The notes under the pieces are model-generated. The model worked only from the letters and a program-made list of their open reading frames with translations, ran no database searches and was not told the DNA's origin. A DNA stretch of 8,646 nucleotides from positions 1 to 8,646 of the forward strand of contig NCRO01000357.1 of the NCBI GenBank assembly GCA_002849045.2, read 5' to 3'. The position numbers were made by a program, and so were the translations under genes. Of this stretch, positions 1 through 7,300 are shown piece by piece. This DNA is from Candidatus Sediminicultor secundus. GTDB taxonomy: Bacteria; Atribacterota; JS1; SB-45; 34-128. Position 1 is the first letter of the stretch, and each line of letters starts with the position of its first letter.

Positions 1-19
1 AGATGTGTATAAGAGACAG
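1..19. other. Nextera/Tn5 mosaic-end sequencing adapter (artefact)
   Basis: The first 19 bases, AGATGTGTATAAGAGACAG, match exactly the Tn5 transposase mosaic-end sequence used in Nextera library preparation. The sequence sits at the extreme end of the window and interrupts an open caspase reading frame, as untrimmed adapter at a contig end would. It should be removed before annotation. It is not evidence of a natural Tn5 insertion, because nothing of the transposon follows it. Confidence 0.97.
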
Positions 20-783
20 ATAGTAAACACTCCAAAGGGGTCAAAGTCACCTGGTGTTGTAGGTGAAAGCCCCATGCATTCCTGATAATAATGACAGGAG
101 GTCAGAACTTTATATTGATTGGTGGTAAGCAGTCCTTTAGGTTGGGCTTGGGAAAAGGCATTAATAACCTCATCATTAAAAGATTCTAATTCTTCTTTAG
201 AAATTTGTATTTCTTCCACCCCTTTTCCGATAAATCCACCGGAATAACAGGAATCAAGAAAGACCACTTTAGTGCCAGGTATTGCGCTTAATGCAGTTTC
301 TAATTCATCTACACTGATATAGATGGACATAGGCGCGTAATAGTTTGCTTCAGTTGGGCAAAGATAGGAAGTATTATTTTCCCAAATTCCGTGGCCACTA
401 AAATAAAAATAAGAAATATCATTATAATCTGCTTCAGAGAAAACATTGGTAATTCCTTGCAAGATAGCTGATTTCGTAGCAGACCAGTCAGTAATATACC
501 GGATTTCGCTAAATTCAGTAGGTAATGAACCAAACCTGCATTGACTGAGGGTTTGACGTACTCTATTTACATCATAGGTTGGATCCAGAAGATCGATATT
601 ACCATAACTATCAGGGAAGTTGATATAATCACCAACCCCCACACAGAAAGCACGATATACTGTCTCGTTAATGGTGATAGGAGGGGAAGTGGTTCCCCCA
701 CATCCAAAGCTCAATAATAAACTTGACATCAGAATCATCAGTGGGATTAAATAATTTTTGCATAAAAATCTATAGTTATGCAT
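20..783 (-). CDS. Caspase-family (peptidase C14) lipoprotein, C-terminus missing at contig end
   Basis: The frame is open for 254 codons from ATG 781-783 to the adapter boundary, with no stop in the window, so the protein is 3'-truncated. Residues 1-27 look like a lipoprotein signal peptide: basic residues R5 and K9, a hydrophobic stretch near 11-26, then SFG-C28-GG as a slightly imperfect lipobox. A mature outer-membrane or surface lipoprotein is inferred. The caspase p20 fold starts near residue 43 (YRAFCVGVGDY). The catalytic His131 lies in YFYFSGHG and the catalytic Cys179 in VVFLDSCYSGG, the canonical C14 dyad in the right order and spacing. A later VLTSC segment and the FGVFT at the break match the last part of the p20 domain, so only the end of the domain and any C-terminal extension are lost. 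A weak Shine-Dalgarno (AAAGG, 793-797) lies 9 nt before the ATG. The real substrate is unknown; bacterial C14 proteins usually cleave after basic residues. The class call is firm, the role is not. Confidence 0.93.
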
Positions 784-882
784 AGTTCACAACCTTTATT
801 TATAAAATATTGTCCACTATATTAGATATTCGATAATTTTTTAAAAAATCCTCTTTTTAAGAAAAAATATTATATTTTAAAT
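784..882 (-). promoter_or_regulatory. AT-rich upstream region of the caspase gene, probable promoter
   Basis: This A/T-dominated gap lies between the terminator of the upstream lipoprotein gene and the caspase start, so a promoter for the caspase gene is expected here. Read on the minus strand it holds a perfect TATAAT at 869-874, but no good TTGACA at 16-18 nt; a second weak TAATAT lies nearer the gene. A perfect 14-bp A/T palindrome spans 836-849. The caspase Shine-Dalgarno is at 793-797. No promoter element is convincing enough to fix a start site. Confidence 0.3.
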
Positions 883-942
883 AAAAAAAGACAGGTTACT
901 TTAATCTAAAAGATAGATGTAAAAAGTAGCCTATCTTTTTTT
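883..942 (-). terminator. Intrinsic terminator hairpin, potentially bidirectional
   Basis: Arms 883-902 and 923-942 form a 20-bp stem with one wobble and one mismatch around a 20-nt loop. The stem has an A-run on one side and a T-run on the other, so either strand ends in a U-tract. It begins 20 nt beyond the TAA (963-965) of the PEGA-like lipoprotein gene and ahead of the caspase promoter region. It therefore fits a minus-strand terminator separating the two lipoprotein genes into different transcripts. G+C in the stem is modest, but the U-tract is long. Confidence 0.75.
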
Positions 943-962
943 CTTTTTCTGATAAAATAGGA

Positions 963-1259
963 TTACCAAGTGTAAATTGTTACATAGTTCGATCCGGAAG
1001 AAATATATTGTGTTTTGGAACCCCAATAACTATAATAATATCCATCTGCTACAAAAGTGTGATATCCAACAGGTACATTATATATCGTAAAATACGCGGA
1101 CCAACTAGTATATCCCTGATAACTGCCATCCATGTAAATATCATAATCGTCCCAAGTATCAACTGTTATATATACTGTTCCTGTAGTCGGATAAGTCGGA
1201 TAAGTCGGATAAGTCGGATAAGTCGGTGTCGGTGCACATCCCGTAAATCCAATCGTCAA
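963..1259 (-). CDS. Small Tyr-rich PEGA-like lipoprotein, 5' end apparently lost
   Basis: From the TTG at 1257-1259 the frame gives 98 residues. C8 follows GFTG and sits in a lipobox-like context. Upstream the frame continues without a canonical start as IANTVIIALL, back to ATA 1284-1286 and a TAG at 1290-1292. That stretch is a good signal-peptide core, but the Met and charged N-terminus are missing, and no Shine-Dalgarno is visible before the TTG. After C8 comes a P-T-Y tandem linker (about 10-24). A single beta-rich domain follows (about 25-98), with VYITVD, DIYMDGSYQG and VPVGYHTFVADGY, which resembles the PEGA fold (known as a surface or S-layer-associated repeat). Tyr makes up about a fifth of residues. 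A terminator follows 20 nt downstream. It may be a 5'-truncated gene, use ATA/ATT as start, or be an intact small lipoprotein misread at the array boundary. The PEGA assignment is by pattern and moderate in certainty. Confidence 0.6.
   Translation of the reverse strand: MTIGFTGCAPTPTYPTYPTYPTYPTTGTVYITVDTWDDYDIYMDGSYQGYTSWSAYFTIYNVPVGYHTFVADGYYYSYWGSKTQYISSGSNYVTIYTW
1185..1232 (-). repeat. 9-bp in-frame tandem repeat coding a Pro-Thr-Tyr linker
   Basis: Four perfect copies of ATAAGTCGG (plus strand) occupy 1191-1226, with partial units on both sides. On the coding strand each copy adds one Pro-Thr-Tyr triplet between the lipid-attachment cysteine and the PEGA-like domain. Because the unit is 9 bp, slippage would change linker length without breaking the frame. 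Confidence 0.95.
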
Positions 1260-1283
1260 TAAAGCAATTATTACTGTATTTGC

Positions 1284-1381
1284 TATATACTAAACTATCT
1301 TATTCTGGCTTCTGACTTCTGAATTCTGGCTCCTGTCTTCTATTTTCTTTACTATATACTATTCACTTTTCACTAACGACT
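1284..1381 (-). repeat. Degenerate heptanucleotide array A (14 units), downstream of fabZ
   Basis: Read on the minus strand from 1381 down, the sequence divides into fourteen 7-mers without a slip. The first is AGTCGTT, followed by AGT-type units (AGTGAAA, AGTGAAT, AGTATAT, AGTAAAG). Units ending in CAG come next (AAGACAG, GAGCCAG, AATTCAG, AAGTCAG, AAGCCAG), then units that fade into A/T sequence. The head lies inside fabZ and provides its last codons and TAG stop (1373-1375). The tail ends where the signal peptide of the PEGA-like lipoprotein should begin. The periodicity is directly visible; the function is unknown. Confidence 0.85.
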
Positions 1382-1813
1382 AATTTCCACTGCCGTAAAG
1401 AGAAGCTCGGCAAAAGCTACCAGATTGTCATCCACATAGACCTCTGCTTTGGCCTTACCAATTCCTCTTACCATCCTTACAATTTCCACTTTAATTATCA
1501 ATCGGTCACCGGGATAAACCGGTTTTTTAAAGCGGGCTTTATCGATACCGGCGAATAAAGGAATTTTCCCCTTATTTTCTTCTTTGGAAAACATTAGGAC
1601 TCCACCGGTTTGAGCCATAGCTTCAAGTATGAGCACTCCAGGCATCACCGGGTGTCCCGGAAAATGTCCCTGAAAAAAAGGTTCGTTTATGGTTACATTT
1701 TTCACCCCTACAATCTTATTTTCTTCCTGCTCTAATATTTTATCCACTAACAAAAAAGGATAACGATGGGGCAAAAGATTTAGAATCTCTGATATGGATA
1801 ATTTTTGTTTCAT
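1373..1813 (-). CDS. fabZ: 3-hydroxyacyl-[acyl-carrier-protein] dehydratase FabZ
   Basis: FabZ is a cytosolic hotdog-fold enzyme of type II fatty-acid synthesis that dehydrates 3-hydroxyacyl-ACP to trans-2-enoyl-ACP. The 146-residue length is normal. It has the N-terminal [11 protein letters not shown] motif (14-24), the catalytic His50 in [14 protein letters not shown], and the catalytic Glu64 in LILEAMAQ, with the usual 14-residue spacing. [11 protein letters not shown] (93-103) and the terminal beta-strand AFAELLF (133-139) also fit the family. Its ATG overlaps the TGA of ompH as ATGA (1810-1813), so translational coupling is likely; a purine-rich AAAAGG lies within the end of ompH. The last three residues (ISR) and the TAG stop are written in the head of heptad array A, so the extreme C-terminus may have been remodelled by that array. 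Neither lpxD nor lpxA adjoins it, unlike in Proteobacteria. The start is firm. Confidence 0.96.
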   Translation of the reverse strand: MKQKLSISEILNLLPHRYPFLLVDKILEQEENKIVGVKNVTINEPFFQGHFPGHPVMPGVLILEAMAQTGGVLMFSKEENKGKIPLFAGIDKARFKKPVYPGDRLIIKVEIVRMVRGIGKAKAEVYVDDNLVAFAELLFTAVEISR

Positions 1814-2364
1814 TTTATTTTATCTTTTTCCTTTTGTTCTTCTTCTAATTTTCTAATAATCTCTGCTATTACATCCTGGGTGATATCTTCTCCTCCATAG
1901 AGAGCAATAGGATAATTTAAAATATCGTTTCCAGCTGGCACTTTTATCTCGCTATTTAAAATTAAATCATATTTTCCTTTATCTCCTACTGCCTTAATTG
2001 CTTCGATAATATCTGAATAACGAGCTGCCTGATATGATTTTATCTCAGCAAGAATCTTCTCTTTGATTGGATTCCATTCTTTATTAAATTTATCTTCTAA
2101 CTTTTTAAGTCCAGTTTCATCAAGCCCCTTACCTTGTTTATTTAAATCTTCCTGGCGTTTTCGAAGTTCTTCTCGTAAATTTAAACTAAGTTGATTAATA
2201 TTTTGGGTATAAGGATGACCTGATATAACTTCCGCCAAATTAACTAAACCTATCTTTCCTGCTGCTGCTTCAATATTTTGAAAACTCAAAAATAAAAAGA
2301 TTACTGCTGTAAATAATAGAATAAAAATTGCTTTACTCCCTATCCTTTTTTCTGCTACTTGCAT
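1810..2364 (-). CDS. OmpH/Skp-family periplasmic chaperone
   Basis: This 184-residue protein fits the OmpH/Skp family, trimeric periplasmic chaperones that hold unfolded outer-membrane proteins for delivery to BamA. It has a basic N-terminus and a hydrophobic stretch (12-28), with a likely signal-peptidase site after EAAA (about 35). The mature start [16 protein letters not shown] (36-51) is the typical family opening. A charged, helix-forming region rich in Lys, Glu and Leu (about 55-125) corresponds to the coiled-coil tentacles. The [12 protein letters not shown] strand segment (134-145) then returns to the body, and a charged Lys/Glu tail ends the protein. An excellent Shine-Dalgarno (AAGGAGG) precedes the ATG by 6 nt. 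It lies directly between bamA and fabZ, as skp does in many diderms, and overlaps fabZ by 4 nt. Sequence conservation in this family is low, so the call rests on architecture plus position. Confidence 0.9.
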   Translation of the reverse strand: MQVAEKRIGSKAIFILLFTAVIFLFLSFQNIEAAAGKIGLVNLAEVISGHPYTQNINQLSLNLREELRKRQEDLNKQGKGLDETGLKKLEDKFNKEWNPIKEKILAEIKSYQAARYSDIIEAIKAVGDKGKYDLILNSEIKVPAGNDILNYPIALYGGEDITQDVIAEIIRKLEEEQKEKDKIK

Positions 2365-2370
2365 TGTTTT

Positions 2371-2377
2371 CCTCCTT
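2371..2377 (-). promoter_or_regulatory. Strong Shine-Dalgarno of ompH
   Basis: AAGGAGG on the minus strand, 6 nt before the ompH ATG (2362-2364). It fixes the start of ompH and marks the downstream limit of the bamA-ompH spacer. Confidence 0.9.
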
Positions 2378-2453
2378 AAATTTATACAGTATTGCGTTAA
2401 AAATTAGTATCTCGTATCTGGTGAATCGTATCTCGTATATTAGCATTAAGCGT

Positions 2454-2490
2454 ATAAGTTTTTAATTAAGAAAAACTTATCTTAATTAAA
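2454..2490. repeat. Two overlapping, mutually exclusive perfect inverted repeats
   Basis: Hairpin 1 pairs ATAAGTTTTT (2454-2463) with AAAAACTTAT (2471-2480), a perfect 10-bp stem with a 7-nt loop. Hairpin 2 pairs TTTAATTAAG (2461-2470) with CTTAATTAAA (2481-2490), a perfect 10-bp stem with a 10-nt loop. They share 2461-2463 and each occupies the other's loop, so they cannot coexist in full. The stems are nearly all A/T, so stability is low. Function is unknown. Confidence 0.7.
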
Positions 2491-2526
2491 CTCAAAACTT
2501 TTTCTCTCAATTTTTAATTTTGAGTT
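2489..2526. repeat. Perfect 9-bp inverted repeat in the bamA-ompH spacer
   Basis: AACTCAAAA (2489-2497) is the reverse complement of TTTTGAGTT (2518-2526), with a 20-nt A/T-rich loop. It adjoins the two overlapping inverted repeats at 2454-2490, so the centre of array B could fold as consecutive hairpins. No clear terminator U-tract follows on the coding strand. Confidence 0.6.
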
Positions 2527-2610
2527 ATAGTTTTACGTTTTGCGCTTTTCGTTTTTCGCTATACGCTACGCTCTATACTAATGACTATTTACTATTCACT
2601 AACGACTAAT

Positions 2611-4362
2611 TTAGAACGTATGCCCTATGCTAAAGTAAGTCTTCCCTTCTCCTTCTTCATTAATACCATAGTCTAATCTAATTGGTCCAAGAGGAGTATC
2701 AAAACGGATACCTACTCCTCGACCAAATTTTAAATCCCCAAAATCAATACTTTCTTCGTAATCCCAAGCTTGGCCCCAATCTGCAAAAAGCACTGCTTGG
2801 AAATTTTCAGCTAAAGGAAATCTGTACTCCACATTAAATACCAAAGATTTATCCCCGGAAAATTCACCGAAATTATAACCTCTTACGGTATTCATTCCCC
2901 CTACCTGATATGCTGCAAAAGAAGGTAAATCAGTATCCGCCATACCACCCATTGCCCGGAGAGCCAATACTCCCTTACTTAAATTATCAGTTATCTTTTT
3001 AATATTACCAATATCGACTATATCTTCAATAAACTGGGTAGAAATATAAGCTCTAAGAGTTAAATTATATTTGGTAAAGTCATAATCTCCTCCTAAAAAT
3101 CCTCCCGCTTTTTCTAAAGAAAAACTATGATACCAACCGGAAGTAGGTTCAAATACATTATCGCGAGTATCATAAGAAAAAGTAGGCACAAGACTATTAG
3201 TTAACCCTTCATCAGTATCTTCAGGCAGGGTTCCGGAAATTAGATCATAGGTTACTCTCTCACTCCTTAATTCCAATCCTAATTTAACTGAATCACTTAT
3301 CTTTCTTCCAAAAATAAGCCTTCCTCCCAGTCTTTCTTCATCATATTCAGCAAGAATTACTTCTTCTTCCTTATCTTCTTTATGGTTTATAGTATCATAT
3401 ACTTCAAAACCAAAAGAAGTAGGTGTGTCAGCTAACCAAGGTTCAAGAAAAGAAAGTTTATAAGTAGTCCGACCACCCACTTCTACCTTGGCTTGTACTT
3501 TTTGTCCTCCTCCAAAAAGGTTATTCTCCTCGTAACTAGTAAATCCAATAAGGCCTTCTTCGGAGTTATATCCTACTCCAATACCAAATCTCCCCGTATT
3601 TTTTTCAATTACTTTGATAACTAAAACTATTGAATCTTCTTCGGCACCCGGTTCCAATTTCATACTTACATCTTCGAAATATCCTAAGTTATAAATATTT
3701 TGTAAAGATTTTCTTGCTGTTTCGAAATTGAAGAGGTCGCCGGGTTCAATATTGATTTCTCGGGCAATTACCCTTTCTTTAGTCTTATCATTACCTTCAA
3801 TTACTATCTTTTCCAGACGACCCTCAGAAATCTTTATCCACAATTTTCCTTCTTCATCAAAATTAATATCTTTAATATTGATTAAAAGATATCCTCTGTC
3901 TTTATAGAGCTGAGAAATACGATCAACATCGTTCTTTAATATCTTCTGGGAAAAAATTTGCCCTTCTTGTAAAATCATTACTTCTCGCATCTCTTCCTCA
4001 GAAACTAAGGTATTTCCTTCAATATTAATCTCTTTAATAGGCAAATTTTCCACTACTACAAAGACTACTTTGTAACCATCTCTAAATGATTCTAATTTTA
4101 TGCGTACATCTTTGAAATAACCCAGGTCGTATACTGCTTTCATATCTTTTTCCATATTTTCTTTGGAAAATACATCTCCCAGATTAGAGGCGATTTGGGA
4201 AATTATTAAATCCTTTGAAATATTTTCATTCCCCTGGACTACTATAGCAGTTATCTTCCCTTGATTATTAGCCAGAACTAAACTCAAACTGCTTAAAATA
4301 AATAATACAGTTAAAAATCCTATTAAGATTATCTGCCTCCACCTATTTCTTTTATTTTGCAC
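2611..4362 (-). CDS. bamA: Outer-membrane protein assembly factor BamA, three POTRA domains
   Basis: BamA is the Omp85-family outer-membrane barrel that folds and inserts other beta-barrel proteins. The 583-residue product has a signal peptide (about 1-31, cleavage after VLA). Three POTRA domains follow at about 36-105, 108-181 and 182-253, each with the GN...S/T start and GYF or GY helix-strand turn. The barrel runs from about 258 to the end. The barrel shows VRGY at 493-496 (the conserved lid-loop motif), then PLGPIRLDYG and a terminal FSIGHTF beta-signal ending in Phe. E. coli BamA has five POTRAs and about 810 residues, so this is a shorter form of the kind seen outside Proteobacteria. 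The start is GTG (4360-4362), supported by AGGAGG 8 nt upstream; no closer ATG fits the signal peptide. It follows tamB by 35 nt, in the same likely operon. With no separate TamA in view, this BamA may also serve TamB. Confidence 0.96.
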   Translation of the reverse strand: MQNKRNRWRQIILIGFLTVLFILSSLSLVLANNQGKITAIVVQGNENISKDLIISQIASNLGDVFSKENMEKDMKAVYDLGYFKDVRIKLESFRDGYKVVFVVVENLPIKEINIEGNTLVSEEEMREVMILQEGQIFSQKILKNDVDRISQLYKDRGYLLINIKDINFDEEGKLWIKISEGRLEKIVIEGNDKTKERVIAREINIEPGDLFNFETARKSLQNIYNLGYFEDVSMKLEPGAEEDSIVLVIKVIEKNTGRFGIGVGYNSEEGLIGFTSYEENNLFGGGQKVQAKVEVGGRTTYKLSFLEPWLADTPTSFGFEVYDTINHKEDKEEEVILAEYDEERLGGRLIFGRKISDSVKLGLELRSERVTYDLISGTLPEDTDEGLTNSLVPTFSYDTRDNVFEPTSGWYHSFSLEKAGGFLGGDYDFTKYNLTLRAYISTQFIEDIVDIGNIKKITDNLSKGVLALRAMGGMADTDLPSFAAYQVGGMNTVRGYNFGEFSGDKSLVFNVEYRFPLAENFQAVLFADWGQAWDYEESIDFGDLKFGRGVGIRFDTPLGPIRLDYGINEEGEGKTYFSIGHTF

Positions 4363-4370
4363 TTTTTGCT

Positions 4371-4376
4371 CCTCCT
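4371..4376 (-). promoter_or_regulatory. Shine-Dalgarno that selects the bamA GTG start
   Basis: AGGAGG on the minus strand, 8 nt before GTG 4360-4362, in the 35-nt gap after the tamB stop. It supports GTG as the true bamA start. Confidence 0.85.
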
Positions 4377-4397
4377 CTAAAAATTTTTAATATTTTA

Positions 4398-7300
4398 TTA
4401 AAATTCATATTGTAATTCAAATTTTAATTCAAATTCACCATCTTGTGAACCTACTGAACCTATCTGGGTATTTATAGTTATGTCATCTTTAATTTTATAT
4501 TCTAATTCTAAATTACCTATTCCCATTTCAAATAAAGGTGCGGAGTAGGTTAGATAGAAATTTTCTGAAAAATATTTTCCCACTTTAAAGGCTAAAGTTT
4601 CTAAAACCAAACCAGGGAAAAAAGCTAAATCAGAATCCTGATCTTCTTTAAAGATTGTCTCTATTTTAAACTCATCTAATCCAAAACTATCAGCAACTTC
4701 GTTTTCTAGCTGGTTTAGAAATCTTATACTCAATCCTTGAGCAATTAAATTGATAAGTTCTTCCTTTAAAATTATTCCTAATTCACCTTCGGTTAATCCG
4801 GCATAGTTTTTATTAAACATTAAAAGAGAAATTATTTCGCTTTCACTTAACACCGGAGAGGAACTAAGGGTAATCGTTGGTTGAGCAAGAATCCCGCTCA
4901 CATTTAAAAATACATCTATATCATCAATTTCTGTTTTTGCTCCTATATCTAAAATCATATCTTCCCCTATAGAATCAGCAAATATTACTTTACCCTCAGA
5001 TACTCTGAATTTCTTATCTAAAAAGGCGATATAGCCCTGTTTAATCTGTAATGCCCCGTTTAATTTAGGAGCAGATAGGGCACCCTGAACTTTTAAGCCT
5101 CCCACTAATTTCAAATTAAAATCATTGGCCTTAGCTATAAAATCATCTAAAATTTTTACCTCAAGATCGATATCTCCTTTAAGGTTAATTAATTTAGATA
5201 AAAGCTCAGATGGGTTCAAAGGGATATCTTTATTATTATCTTTCCAGTTCAATTCTGCCTGAGAAAGAGTTAAAATTCCTTCTATGTGAGGAGAAGTAAA
5301 CAGACCAGTTAACTTCGCTTTTAAATCAGCCTGGGCTTTGAAAATATCCTGGTATAGAATCTCCTCCTTATTAGTCCATATATTAATATCTAAATCCTGA
5401 GGTTGCAAGTTTTTCAAAGCAAATTTTCCGGAAGTATAAATCTTATACTGGTCAATCTGGAAATTCATATCTTTTATTTTAACTAAATTATCTTCTAACT
5501 GAAGAAAGATATTCAAGTCATTTATTTTCGTTGGAAATTGAAAAAGTTCTACTTCTCCATCTGTAAGAACAATACTTCCATTCAAAATCGGTTGATTCAA
5601 AGTTCCAGAAACTTCTAATTCAGCATTAGTTAAGCCCCGAACCTGTTTCAGGTCTTTGGGGAAAAATATTTTAATAAAACTTAAATCAGTATTTTCTAAA
5701 GTAAGGATAAAATCTATGGGAATTTCAGCTAAACTTGGGGTAATTTTTTCTCTGCCCATAAAAGAAAACTCATAAGGAATCTTGCCCTTTCCTTTTATTT
5801 GATGACCTTCTTTATCTAAAATAAACTGTTTAACCTCTAAGATATCTTGATTATAAAGAGCTTCAAAAGTAAGATTATCAAAAATAAAATCCTGAAATTT
5901 CCCCTTTTCAACCTTCGCTGAGAAAGATACATTAGGTAAGTCAATATCTCCTGTAACCTCTGCCTTAAAGCTTGCCAAGCCTTTAATTTCCTCCTCAATA
6001 CCAAAAAGATTAGATAATTGGCTTAAATCTACATTATCCGCTGAAAGGTGAATATCTAAATTTTTATTATCCTCACCAAGATTAATCCATCCCCCGGCTA
6101 CAAGTTCCCCTTTTCTTTGGCTCAGTTTTAACTGATTAATCCTTATTACAGAACCAATTTTATCTAATTTCACTTCTATAGAATTTAGGGGCACCTTTTC
6201 TAATTGGACATCCTCAATTAAGGCAGACAGATATAGATCAGGAGAAGTATAATTACCTTTTATCTCCAGAGAGCCCGTAGCTTGTCCTCTAAGTTTACCT
6301 ATTAAATCTGATTTTATAAAATTAGATAATAAGCTTGATATGTCCTGATTTAAGAAATTGACTCTCAGATCTAAGGGTAATCCTTCTTCTAAAATTATTT
6401 CACCTTGGGTATAGAGCTGAGATTTTCCAGAATTTAAAACCATACTTTCAATTCTTATCTTATTGCCTTCTAAAACAAAGATGAGATTCCCGGACTCTGC
6501 TTTAAAGCTAACTAAATTAATATCTTTTAACCCTAAATCACCGTGTGCAGTTATTTTAGGCCAAATGCTTTCAATGATAATTTCTCCTTGTGCCAAACCA
6601 GATAGGGGAAAATCATAATTAAAAAGTTTTGCCAGATAGTTTATATCTGCCTGCTCTATCTTTAAGACAAAGCTCGCTTCAATATCTTTTTCCTCAGAAA
6701 AATCAACATTTCCCCTGCCTTTAAAGGCAAAACCTTCATTTTTAAAAACAAGCTCTTCTAACTTTAACTTATTGCTCTGATAATCTATTTTCCCTTCCAA
6801 ATAATCAAAAGGTAATCCAGATATCAGTCCTTCTCTAACTTCAATTTCACCTTTAATCTTTGGATCATCGAGCAGACCGCTTAACTCTCCAGTAAAATTC
6901 GCCAGTCCTTTAATCTCTTGATAATTTAAGATTTCTCCCAACTCTTCCAAATTAATTCCCGTAGTTCTTATTTTTAAATTCAGATAATTATTTTCAGTAA
7001 TTACCCCTTCTGCATTTAGAGATAGAATTCCTGCTTCATTTTTAACCTTCGCTTCGGCAGAAAGGTTTATCTTTTCACCCTGGGCAATAATCCCTCTAAT
7101 CTCAACTTTTCCCGATAATAATCCCTTTTTCAGATAATCTAAGTGGAAGGATTTTAGAAAATCACTTTCTACATCTACTTGCGCAAGGTTAAATAAAAGG
7201 TCATATTCGGGCAGCTCTTTTTTCAGATTAACTCTACCTGCGCCCTCGATAATGCCCCCTCCAACCTCTGCTTTCATATTCTGAAAATAAAAACCGTCCT

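Larger units (their letters stand above)
2405..2607 (-). repeat. Degenerate heptanucleotide array B, fills the bamA-ompH gap
   Basis: The register of sevens is kept over 203 bp (29 units), reading the minus strand from 2607 down. Units 2524-2607 are clearest: AGTCGTT, AGTGAAT, AGTAAAT, AGTCATT, AGTATAG, then AGCGTAG and CGTATAG, then CGAAAAA, CGAAAAG, CGCAAAA, CGTAAAA and CTATAAC. The far end (2405-2453) is again clear, with GATACGA twice plus TATACGA and GATACTA. The central 70 bp (exactly ten units) is A/T-rich, less obviously repetitive, and holds the inverted repeats listed separately. The head starts 3 nt past the bamA stop. If bamA and ompH are co-transcribed, the whole array is in the mRNA between them. 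No convincing promoter was seen in it. Confidence 0.85.

Noticed and set aside
1..19. Natural Tn5 or IS50 end
   Set aside because: It is the engineered mosaic end used in library preparation, located exactly at the sequence end with no transposon sequence around it.
309..533. Minus-strand ORF of 74 residues with a hydrophobic start
   Set aside because: It lies wholly inside the caspase gene in another frame; the overlapping frame carries the catalytic His motif, so this ORF is a shadow.
836..849. 14-bp perfect palindrome as an operator
   Set aside because: It is only a run of T followed by a run of A in a very A/T-rich region, so chance is a sufficient explanation.
1008..1262. Plus-strand ORF of 84 residues with an Ile-Ser-Arg repeat
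   Set aside because: It is antisense to the PEGA-like lipoprotein; the ISR repeat is just the 9-bp tandem repeat read from the other strand.
2378..2400. Promoter with TATAAA just upstream of ompH
   Set aside because: The TATAAA is only 4 nt from the Shine-Dalgarno, so the transcript would start within the ribosome binding site, and no -35 matches.
2405..2607. CRISPR array
   Set aside because: Units are 7 bp, contiguous and degenerate, with no 23-50 bp direct repeats separated by unique spacers and no cas genes.
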